A stretch of 7,154 nt of DNA from Hadesarchaea archaeon (GTDB taxonomy: Archaea; Hadarchaeota; Hadarchaeia; Hadarchaeales; WYZ-LMO6): assembly GCA_004347925.1 (NCBI GenBank), contig QNVD01000261.1, forward strand, positions 1 to 7,154, given 5' to 3'. Position numbers and translations under genes: made by a program. Below are positions 1 to 5,649 of the stretch, piece after piece (the stretch's first letter is position 1; the number at the start of each line of letters is the position of its first letter). The notes below the pieces were generated by a model that had not been told where the DNA came from, made no database searches, and saw only the letters and a program-made list of their open reading frames with translations.

Positions 1-1
1 G

Positions 2-406
2 GGAGGCTTCGGGGGGGAGAGGGGACCCAGCCACAGGGAGGAGTTTCCCGCCCGCCCCCCCGACTTCTCGGAGGGGGTGGAGGTGGGCGGGAACCTGAAC
101 CTGATCTACAGGCTCTCGGGGGACCTGAATCCCCTCCACGTGGATCCAGAGTTCGCCAGGCTGGCGGGCTTCGAGAGGCCCATCCTGCACGGTCTGTGCA
201 CCTTCGGGGTGGTGGGGAGGCTGCTGCTCCGGAAGCTCTGCGCGAACGACCCCGGAAGGATGGCCGCTCTCAGGGCCAGGTTCTCCGGGGTGGTCTTTCC
301 GGGGGACCTCCTGAGGGTGGAGGGGTGGAGGAGGGAGGGGGGCTACCTCCTCAAGGTGAGCACGGAGAGGGGGGTGGCCCTCTCGGGCTCCGTGGACCTA
401 AAGTAG
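2..406 (+). CDS. MaoC-like enoyl-CoA hydratase (hydratase 2 family), 5'-truncated by window edge
   Basis: This hot-dog-fold (R)-specific 2-enoyl-CoA hydratase adds water to trans-2-enoyl-CoA in beta-oxidation or acyl-CoA interconversion. The frame is open from the first bases, so the visible 134 residues are the C-terminal part only. Upstream of the first possible internal start (GTG at 77) the frame already reads GGFGGERGP, the GGFGG element that precedes the catalytic domain in peroxisomal multifunctional enzyme type 2. That shows the gene begins outside the window. The hydratase 2 signature follows: YRLSGDLNPLHVD, then a FERPILHGLCTFG stretch. Likely catalytic residues are D41, N43 and H46 of the fragment. 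It ends with TAG, 56 bp before hydB on the same strand. The family call is firm; chain-length preference and the exact pathway cannot be read from the sequence. Confidence 0.88.
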   Translation, partial: GGFGGERGPSHREEFPARPPDFSEGVEVGGNLNLIYRLSGDLNPLHVDPEFARLAGFERPILHGLCTFGVVGRLLLRKLCANDPGRMAALRARFSGVVFPGDLLRVEGWRREGGYLLKVSTERGVALSGSVDLK

Positions 407-428
407 GGCATCTTGCTCAAGAGAAAGG

Positions 429-437
429 TTTTTTAAG
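429..437 (+). promoter_or_regulatory. Probable TATA box of the hydBGDA operon, doubling as a T-tract after the hydratase gene
   Basis: TTTTTTAAG lies in the 56-bp gap between the hydratase stop and the hydB ATG at 463, in an AT-rich patch unlike the surrounding G+C-rich DNA. A transcript starting about 25 bp downstream of the box would begin near 458 and be almost leaderless. An AGGA at 452-455, 7 nt before the ATG, could instead act as a ribosome binding site on a longer transcript. The run of six T's, 22 nt after the hydratase stop, is also what an archaeal terminator looks like, so one element may do both jobs. Confidence 0.5.
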
Positions 438-462
438 CATGGTTTGAAGAAAGGAAGATTCA

Positions 463-1449
463 ATGAGGTACGCGAAGCTGGCCAAAGCGGACCTCCCCAA
501 GCTTTTCCAGAGCCTGAAGAGCCGCGGTGAAGTCTTCGCCCCCGTGGAGGAAGGGGGCAAGGTGACCTTCCGGAAGGTGGATGACCTGAAGGAGGTGAAG
601 CTGGAGTACACCCGCACCCTCCTTCCCCCCAAGAAGCTCCTCCTGCCTCCCGAGGAGGAGATCCTGAGGTACGAGGGGGAGGAGTACAGGGAGAGCTTCG
701 AGGGAAAAAAGGCGGTCCTCTTCGGGGTCCATCACTGCGACGTGAACGGCCTCCTCAAGCTCGACAGGGTCTTCCTGGATTCCCCCAGGGACGAGTACTA
801 CGCCAGGAGGAGGGAGAACACCCTGGTGGTGGGGATAAGCTGCGTTCCGGATAGGTACTGCTTCTGCACCTCCGTGGGGAGCGGCTACGCCACCACCGGC
901 TTCGACCTCTTCCTCCACGATCTGGGCCGGGAGTACCTGGTGAGGGTGGGGAGCGGGGAGGGCTACAGGCTCTCCAAGGAGGGCTACTTCCAGGAGGCGG
1001 GGAAGAAGGAGGTGGAGCAGGCGGCGAGGATGGAAGAGAGGAGGATGGGGAAGGTCAGGAGGAGGATCAACCTGGCGGGGATGGGTGACCTGATAGAGAC
1101 GGAGGGGAAGGAGGGATGGGAGGAGGTCAGCGCCAAGTGCCTGGCCTGCGGCACCTGCAACCTGGTCTGCCCCACCTGCCAGTGCTACGACGTTTCAGAC
1201 CTCCTGACGCTGGACGTGAGGAAGGGGAGCAGGGTGCGCAGGTGGGACTCCTGCATGCTGAAGAGGCACGCGCTGGTGGCGGGGGGTCTCAACTTCAGGC
1301 CCACGGTGGTGGAGAGGACCGTCAACAGGCTGAGCTGCAAGGTGGGAGAGGAGGTGAGGTGCGTGGGGTGCGGGAGGTGCACCGTCTACTGCCCAGCCGG
1401 GATAGACTTCGTGGAGATGCTTTCGGCGGTTAGGGGTGAGGCCAGATGA
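463..1449 (+). CDS. hydB: Group 3b [NiFe]-hydrogenase (sulfhydrogenase) beta subunit, Fe-S electron-transfer protein
   Basis: HydB relays electrons between the flavoprotein HydG and the hydrogenase dimer HydD-HydA in the cytoplasmic NADP(H)-linked sulfhydrogenase. The 328 residues align along their length with the P. furiosus beta subunit as I recall it, including the MRYAKL start, a GVHHCD segment around C92, the C127/C133/C135 cluster (CVPDRYCFC) and the WDSC motif at C264. Two ferredoxin-type motifs follow: C226/C229/C232/C236 (CLACGTCNLVC) and C300/C303/C306/C310 (CVGCGRCTVYC), each predicted to hold a [4Fe-4S] cluster. Further cysteines at 239, 241 and 292 are visible. The protein ends about 16 residues after the last cluster, shorter than the roughly 367-residue Pyrococcus protein. 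It is the first gene of the operon, and its TGA overlaps the hydG ATG. An anaerobic sulfite reductase A-like subunit is the main alternative, made unlikely by the neighbours. Confidence 0.93.
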   Translation: MRYAKLAKADLPKLFQSLKSRGEVFAPVEEGGKVTFRKVDDLKEVKLEYTRTLLPPKKLLLPPEEEILRYEGEEYRESFEGKKAVLFGVHHCDVNGLLKLDRVFLDSPRDEYYARRRENTLVVGISCVPDRYCFCTSVGSGYATTGFDLFLHDLGREYLVRVGSGEGYRLSKEGYFQEAGKKEVEQAARMEERRMGKVRRRINLAGMGDLIETEGKEGWEEVSAKCLACGTCNLVCPTCQCYDVSDLLTLDVRKGSRVRRWDSCMLKRHALVAGGLNFRPTVVERTVNRLSCKVGEEVRCVGCGRCTVYCPAGIDFVEMLSAVRGEAR

Positions 1450-2285
1450 ACGAGCTCCTTCCCAGGCAGGCCAAGGTGCTGAAGGTGGAGGAGCAGACCC
1501 CCATAGAGAAGCTCCTCCAGCTTGACGTTAACCTGAACCACCGGCCCGGCCAGTTCCTGGAGGTGAGCGTGGCCGGGGTGGGGGAGGCCCCCATCTCCAT
1601 CTGCTCCTCCCCCACGAGGAAGCCCCTGGAGGTCTGCGTGAGGAGGGTGGGGAGGGTAACGGCGGCCCTGCACCGCCTCTCCCCCGGGGCCAAGGTGGGG
1701 ATCCGGGGACCCTACGGGAACGGCTTCCCCATGGAGGCGATGAAGGGATCGGACCTCATCCTGATCTCCGGGGGTCTGGGGATGGCCCCGCTGAGGGGGG
1801 TGCTCCAGTACGCCCTGGATCACCGGAAGGACTACGGGGAGCTTTCCCTGCTCTACGGGATAAGGGATTATACCCTGATGCTCTTCAAGGATGAGATCAT
1901 GAAGCTCATGGACTCCAAGGAGTGCAGGGTCTACCTCTCCTACGAGAAGGAGGACGAGGTCTGCAAGAACCTGAAGAAGAAGCATCCCGAGTGCGTCTGC
2001 GAGGGAGTGGTGACCAAGCTCTTCGGGATGGTGGACCTGAACCCGGAGGCCTACGCGGTGGTGTGCGGTCCTCCGGTGATGTACCGCTTCGTGTTCAAGG
2101 AGCTGATGGACAGGAACTTCCCCCCCGAGAGGATCTACATGACCATGGAGAGGAGGATGAAGTGCGGGATAGGGAAGTGCAGGCACTGCGTGGTGGGGGC
2201 GGGGACCTCCATGAGGTACGTGTGCAAGGACGGCCCCGTCTTCACGGGGGTGGACGCCCTGCAGATAAAGGGGTTGATAGGATGA
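1446..2285 (+). CDS. hydG: Group 3b [NiFe]-hydrogenase (sulfhydrogenase) gamma subunit, FAD/NAD(P)H oxidoreductase
   Basis: This ferredoxin-NADP reductase-like diaphorase subunit exchanges electrons between NAD(P)H and the Fe-S chain of the hydrogenase. The N-terminal beta-barrel carries the FAD-binding region, with RPGQFLEV and the EAPISICS segment at residues 47-54, followed by RGPYGNGFP. The Rossmann-like nucleotide-binding half begins with LILISGGLGMAPLRG at residues 104-118. The C-terminus carries a [2Fe-2S] motif, C240-x4-C245-x2-C248-x11-C260, as in PyrK/HydG proteins. Its length (279 residues) is normal. The ATG overlaps the hydB stop as ATGA, with GGTGA at 1435-1439 as a plausible ribosome binding site 6 nt before it, which suggests coupled translation. 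Whether NADP or NAD is preferred cannot be told by eye. PyrK of dihydroorotate dehydrogenase is a homologous alternative, excluded by the operon. Confidence 0.93.
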   Translation: MNELLPRQAKVLKVEEQTPIEKLLQLDVNLNHRPGQFLEVSVAGVGEAPISICSSPTRKPLEVCVRRVGRVTAALHRLSPGAKVGIRGPYGNGFPMEAMKGSDLILISGGLGMAPLRGVLQYALDHRKDYGELSLLYGIRDYTLMLFKDEIMKLMDSKECRVYLSYEKEDEVCKNLKKKHPECVCEGVVTKLFGMVDLNPEAYAVVCGPPVMYRFVFKELMDRNFPPERIYMTMERRMKCGIGKCRHCVVGAGTSMRYVCKDGPVFTGVDALQIKGLIG

Positions 2286-3034
2286 AGCCCAAGGTGGGAA
2301 TCTTCGGCTTCACGGGGTGCGCGGGGGACCAGCTCATGATCCTCAACCTGGAGGATGAGCTGCTGGACCTGGTGGGGGCCCTGGATCTCAAGTCCTTCAC
2401 CATGGCCAGCAGCGCGGTGGAGGAGAGCGACTACGATGTGGCCTTCGTAGAGGGCTCCATCACCACCCCCAAGCAGAAGCAGAAGCTGGAGGAGATCAGG
2501 AAGAGGTCCAAGCTGCTGGTGGCCATAGGGGACTGCGCGGCCTGGGGAGGGGTGCAGGCGAGCTGCAACGGGATCCTGAAGGTGGAGGAGAAGATGAAGG
2601 AGGTTTACGGCTCCGACAAGGTCTGGGAGATCTACGAGTCAAAGCCCCTCTCCGCTTACGTGAAGGTGGACTTCGTGCTCCCCGGCTGCCCCATAGAGAA
2701 GGAGGAGTTCCTGAGGGCCGCCGCCTCCCTGCTGAGGGGGGACCTCCCGGAGGCGGTGGACTACCCGGTATGCGTGGAGTGCAAGCTCAGGGAGAACGGC
2801 TGCCTGATGCTGGAGGGGAAGCTGTGCCTGGGACCCCTCACGGTGGGGGGATGCAGGGCCAGGTGTCCCTCCCTGGGGGTGGACTGCATAGGATGCAGGG
2901 GGGTGATAGAGGGAGAGGCTAGGATCAAGAGCGCCCTGCAGGTGTTCAGGGAGGCGGGCTTCAAGCCCGACTACGTCAGGGCGAGGCTGCGCATGTTCGC
3001 GGCCAACTATCCGGAGATCCTGGAGGTGAAGTAG
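2282..3034 (+). CDS. hydD: Group 3b [NiFe]-hydrogenase (sulfhydrogenase) delta (small) subunit
   Basis: This 250-residue small subunit carries electrons from the NiFe site through three predicted [4Fe-4S] clusters. Proximal-cluster positions are C13, residue 16, C85 (GDCAAWGG) and C136 (LPGCP). Eight further cysteines (C164, C167, C174, C182, C191, C195, C202, C205) match the medial and distal cluster ligands of P. furiosus HydD. The oddity is residue 16: the usual CxxC is TGCAGDQL here, so aspartate replaces the second cysteine, as in F420-reducing hydrogenase FrhG. I chose ATG 2282, although the frame is open back to 1922, because the protein then starts MKPKVGIFGF like its family, because it overlaps the hydG stop as ATGA, and because AAGGGG lies at 2268-2273. 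The upstream part of the open frame is the shadow of hydG. The stop TAG abuts the hydA start. Confidence 0.93.
   Translation: MKPKVGIFGFTGCAGDQLMILNLEDELLDLVGALDLKSFTMASSAVEESDYDVAFVEGSITTPKQKQKLEEIRKRSKLLVAIGDCAAWGGVQASCNGILKVEEKMKEVYGSDKVWEIYESKPLSAYVKVDFVLPGCPIEKEEFLRAAASLLRGDLPEAVDYPVCVECKLRENGCLMLEGKLCLGPLTVGGCRARCPSLGVDCIGCRGVIEGEARIKSALQVFREAGFKPDYVRARLRMFAANYPEILEVK
3022..3029 (+). promoter_or_regulatory. Strong Shine-Dalgarno site that fixes the GTG start of hydA
   Basis: GGAGGTGA is a perfect complement to the archaeal anti-Shine-Dalgarno core and lies within the last hydD codons, 5 nt before the GTG at 3035. It supports GTG as the real start, directly after the hydD TAG, and suggests that hydA is translated by ribosomes finishing hydD or re-initiating there. 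Confidence 0.8.
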
Positions 3035-4315
3035 GTGAAGATAGAGGTGGATCCGCTGGCCAGGGTGGAAGGGGAAGGCGGAATCGAGGTGGAGATAGAG
3101 GGGAACCAGGTAAGGGACGTGAAGTTCAACATCTTCGAGGGTCCCAGGTTTTTCGAGTCCTTCATCAAGGGGATGCACTACGAGAAGGTACCGGACGTGA
3201 TGAGGAGGATCTGCGCCATCTGCACCTGCTCCCACAGCATGGCCTCCGTGAAGGCGGTGGAGGATGCCCTGGGGGTGAAGGTCTCCAGGCAGACGGAGCT
3301 CCTCAGGGATCTGCTCATCCACGGGGAGATGGTGGAGAGCCACGCCCTCCACGTCTTCGCCCTGGCCCTCCCCGACTTCCTGGGCTTCCCCAGCGTGGTG
3401 CACATGGCCCAGAAGTACCCGAAGGAGGTGAAGGGGGCCCTGCAGCTGAAGAAGGCCGGCAACCTGGTGCACAACCTCCTGACGGGAAGGGAGGTGCACG
3501 GGATGAACGAGAGGGTGGGGGGCTTCGCCACGGTTCCCTCCGAGGAGGACCTGAAGAGGATCAAGCAGGCCATGGAGATGACCAGGGAGTTCGCCCTCCT
3601 CTCCGTGAAGCTCTTCTCCTCCTTCCAGCTTCCCGACGCACCCAAGTCGGAGAACACCTTCATCGCGGTGGATCCCGGGAAGAGGTTCGGGTACTTCGGC
3701 CTGAGGCACGCGGCCTCCGACGGGACGAGCTGGGATGTTCACGACTACAGGAAGTACATCCAGGAGACCACCGTGAAGCACTCCAGGGCCAAGCACTCCT
3801 CCTACAAGGGGAAGCCCTTCATGGTGGGGGCGCTGGCCAGGTTGAAGCTCTTCGGTGACAGGCTGGAGGGGGAGGCGAAGGAGCTCTTCAGGGAGCACCA
3901 GTCAAAGCTGGACTACTCCAACTCCATCTCCAACAACCTGGCCCAGGCCATAGAGCTGGTGCACAGCGTGGACAGGTGCATCTCGGATGTGGAGGAGCTG
4001 CTCAGCCTGGGGCTCAGGAGGGAGAAACCGGTGGAGGTGAAGCCCAGGGCGGGAACCGGAACGGCCTCCGTGGAGGCCCCCAGGGGAACCCTCATCCACT
4101 CCTACCGCTTCGATGCCAAGGGGAGGGTGGTCTGGGCGGACGTGATCACTCCCACCGCCATGAACGCCGCCAACGTGGACAAGGACTTCAGGGTGGCGGC
4201 CCCGAGGCTGGTGGGGAACCAGAAGGAGCTGGAGAGGGTGCTGGAGATCATCGCCAGGGCCTACGATCCCTGCATCTCCTGCGCCACCCACCTGGTCAGG
4301 GTAAAGTGGCTCTAG
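3035..4315 (+). CDS. hydA: Group 3b [NiFe]-hydrogenase (sulfhydrogenase) alpha (large, catalytic) subunit
   Basis: HydA holds the NiFe(CN)2CO centre that makes or splits H2. Both metal-binding motifs are present. The L1 motif is RICAICTCSH, with C60 and C63 as ligands and H67 as the conserved histidine. The L2 motif is DPCISCATH, with C413 and C416 as ligands. Family landmarks include LARVEGEGG at residues 8-16, EGPRFF at 35-40, EAPRGTLIHSY at 347-357, and ITPTAMNAANV at 371-381. The length of 426 residues matches the roughly 428 of P. furiosus HydA. Seven residues (LVRVKWL) follow H419, a short tail of the kind normally cut off by a maturation endopeptidase after nickel insertion. No such protease gene lies in the window. 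An extra cysteine, C65, sits between C63 and H67. The start is GTG, immediately after the hydD stop. Confidence 0.95.
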   Translation: MKIEVDPLARVEGEGGIEVEIEGNQVRDVKFNIFEGPRFFESFIKGMHYEKVPDVMRRICAICTCSHSMASVKAVEDALGVKVSRQTELLRDLLIHGEMVESHALHVFALALPDFLGFPSVVHMAQKYPKEVKGALQLKKAGNLVHNLLTGREVHGMNERVGGFATVPSEEDLKRIKQAMEMTREFALLSVKLFSSFQLPDAPKSENTFIAVDPGKRFGYFGLRHAASDGTSWDVHDYRKYIQETTVKHSRAKHSSYKGKPFMVGALARLKLFGDRLEGEAKELFREHQSKLDYSNSISNNLAQAIELVHSVDRCISDVEELLSLGLRREKPVEVKPRAGTGTASVEAPRGTLIHSYRFDAKGRVVWADVITPTAMNAANVDKDFRVAAPRLVGNQKELERVLEIIARAYDPCISCATHLVRVKWL

Positions 4316-4342
4316 TCCTGAGACCAGAGGCCTCCTGCGAGT

Positions 4343-5584
4343 TCAAATCCTCCCCTCCACCACGGTGGCTATCCCCACCCCTCCTCCCCCGCACAGGGTC
4401 TGTAGGCCGTAGCGCAGCCGGTGGCGGACCATCCAGTGAACCATCTCCGTGAAGTAGAGGACCCCGGTGCACCCTATGGGGTGCCCTATGGCTATGGCCC
4501 CACCCGTGGGGTTTATGCGGGGGTCATCGAAGGCCACCCCGAACTCCTTACAGAAGGCCAGCACGGGGGAGGCGAAGGCTTCGTTGGGCTCCCAGACCTC
4601 CACCTCCTCCATCCCTATCCCGGCCCGGGCAAGGGCCTTGCGCATGGCCGGTATGGGCCCCAGGAGCATGGTCACGGGATCGTCCCCCGCCACGGCCATG
4701 GACCTGATCTTGACCATGGGCCTCAGCCCCAGCTCCTCCGCCTTGTCCAGGGTCATGAGCATCACCGCGGCCGCCCCGTCCGCTATGGCCGAGGAGTTCC
4801 CGGCGGTGACGGTGCCGTCCTCGGCGAAGCGCGGGGGAAGGCTGCGGAGGCGCTCGTAGGCGGTCTCCGGATCGTCCAGGGCCTGGGCCCGGGGGGTCTG
4901 GTCCTCCTCCACCCACACCCTCTCCCCTCCCCTCTCCACCTCCACCGGAACGATCCGCTTCCGGTACTCCTCCTTCTCCCTCATCGCCCTCACCGCCTTC
5001 TGATGGCTCCAGAGGGCGAACCTGTTCTGCTCCTCCCTGCTCAGGGCGTAGCGCCTGGCCACCAGCTCCGCGGCCACCCCCATCACCCCCAGGGCCCCCC
5101 TCTCCTCCGCGCGGGGGTGGAGGGAAACGGGGAAGTCGGCCTTCATCGCCGCCTCCAGGTCAGATCCTATGGGATAGCGGCTCATGTTCTCCACGCCCGC
5201 GGCTATCGCTATCTCCCCGCAGCCCGTCATGAGGGCCTGGGCCTGGGAGTTGATGGCCTGGAGCCCCGCGTTGCAGTACCTGCTGAGGGTCCAGCCCGCG
5301 GTTTCCACCGGGAGGTCGGCGGCCAGCGCCCCCAGCCTGCCCAGATTCAGTCCCTGCTCCCCTACCTGGCTCAGGCAACCCACCGCCACATCCTCTATTT
5401 CCCTCTCGTCGAAGGCCCCGCATCGCTTCTTCACCCGGTCCACCAGCCCCCTCAGGACCGTGGCCAGGAGGTGCTGGGAGGAAACGCCTGCGAAGACTCC
5501 CCCCTTTTCCATGCCCGCCCACCCCGACTTTCCCACGGGGGTGCGGACGGCCTCTACCACCACCACTTCCCTCAGCTCGGGCAC
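4343..5584 (-). CDS. Thiolase (acetyl-CoA acyltransferase/acetyltransferase), FadA/AtoB-type
   Basis: This enzyme catalyses reversible thiolytic cleavage of 3-oxoacyl-CoA, or condensation of two acyl-CoAs. The 413-residue length is typical of degradative and biosynthetic thiolases. All classical active-site elements are present: nucleophile C104 in SRYCNAGLQAI, the NEAF motif at residues 334-337, catalytic H368 in the GGAIAIGHP signature, and base C398 in LCGGGGVG. It is therefore a true thiolase rather than an archaeal SCP2-type acetoacetyl-CoA thiolase, which lacks parts of this set. Translation probably starts at GTG (complement of 5582-5584), preceded by AGGAGG, and gives the family-like start PELREVVVVEAVRTP. 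The gene converges on hydA with a 27-bp gap and is divergent from the PIN gene. With the hydratase at the left edge it suggests acyl-CoA beta-oxidation. Substrate chain length is unknown. Confidence 0.93.
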   Translation of the reverse strand: MPELREVVVVEAVRTPVGKSGWAGMEKGGVFAGVSSQHLLATVLRGLVDRVKKRCGAFDEREIEDVAVGCLSQVGEQGLNLGRLGALAADLPVETAGWTLSRYCNAGLQAINSQAQALMTGCGEIAIAAGVENMSRYPIGSDLEAAMKADFPVSLHPRAEERGALGVMGVAAELVARRYALSREEQNRFALWSHQKAVRAMREKEEYRKRIVPVEVERGGERVWVEEDQTPRAQALDDPETAYERLRSLPPRFAEDGTVTAGNSSAIADGAAAVMLMTLDKAEELGLRPMVKIRSMAVAGDDPVTMLLGPIPAMRKALARAGIGMEEVEVWEPNEAFASPVLAFCKEFGVAFDDPRINPTGGAIAIGHPIGCTGVLYFTEMVHWMVRHRLRYGLQTLCGGGGVGIATVVEGRI

Positions 5585-5593
5585 TCCCCAAAA

Positions 5594-5599
5594 CCTCCT
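5594..5599 (-). promoter_or_regulatory. Shine-Dalgarno site of the thiolase gene
   Basis: Read on the minus strand this is AGGAGG, ending 9 nt before the GTG at 5584-5582. It is the main support for choosing that GTG, since no ATG lies nearby in frame. Confidence 0.7.
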
Positions 5600-5610
5600 G
5601 GGGGTCCCCC

Positions 5611-5632
5611 CTTAAAAAGTAAGGTTGAAATT
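5611..5632. promoter_or_regulatory. Shared AT-rich promoter core between divergent thiolase and PIN genes
   Basis: This is the only AT-rich patch in the 65-bp divergent gap. On the minus strand 5619-5611 reads CTTTTTAAG, very close to the box before hydB and at nearly the same distance from its start codon (26 versus 25 intervening bases). On the plus strand the same bases read CTTAAAAAG, about 35 bp before the PIN ATG. A second, weaker element, TTGAAATT at 5625-5632, could place the thiolase start site far enough upstream to keep its ribosome binding site in the message. Which element serves which gene cannot be settled by reading. Confidence 0.45.
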
Positions 5633-5649
5633 GCCCCGGGAAAAGGGGG

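Noticed and set aside
1922..2281. A 120-codon N-terminal extension of hydD
   Set aside because: The frame is open, but the extension is the out-of-frame image of hydG. The small-subunit family starts at MKPKVGIFGF, and the ATGA junction supports 2282.
2639..3898. A 419-codon open frame on the minus strand opposite hydD and hydA
   Set aside because: It lies antisense to two genes with intact catalytic motifs. Its translation is a low-complexity mix of L, G, H, P and V, as expected from reverse-complemented purine-rich codons, with no recognisable domain.
4337..4366. A tRNA-like 3' end (GAGTTCAAATCC followed by CTCCACCA) after hydA
   Set aside because: The presumed T-stem does not pair, no matching acceptor strand or anticodon arm was found upstream, and the bases encode the thiolase C-terminus on the other strand. 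I treat the resemblance as chance.
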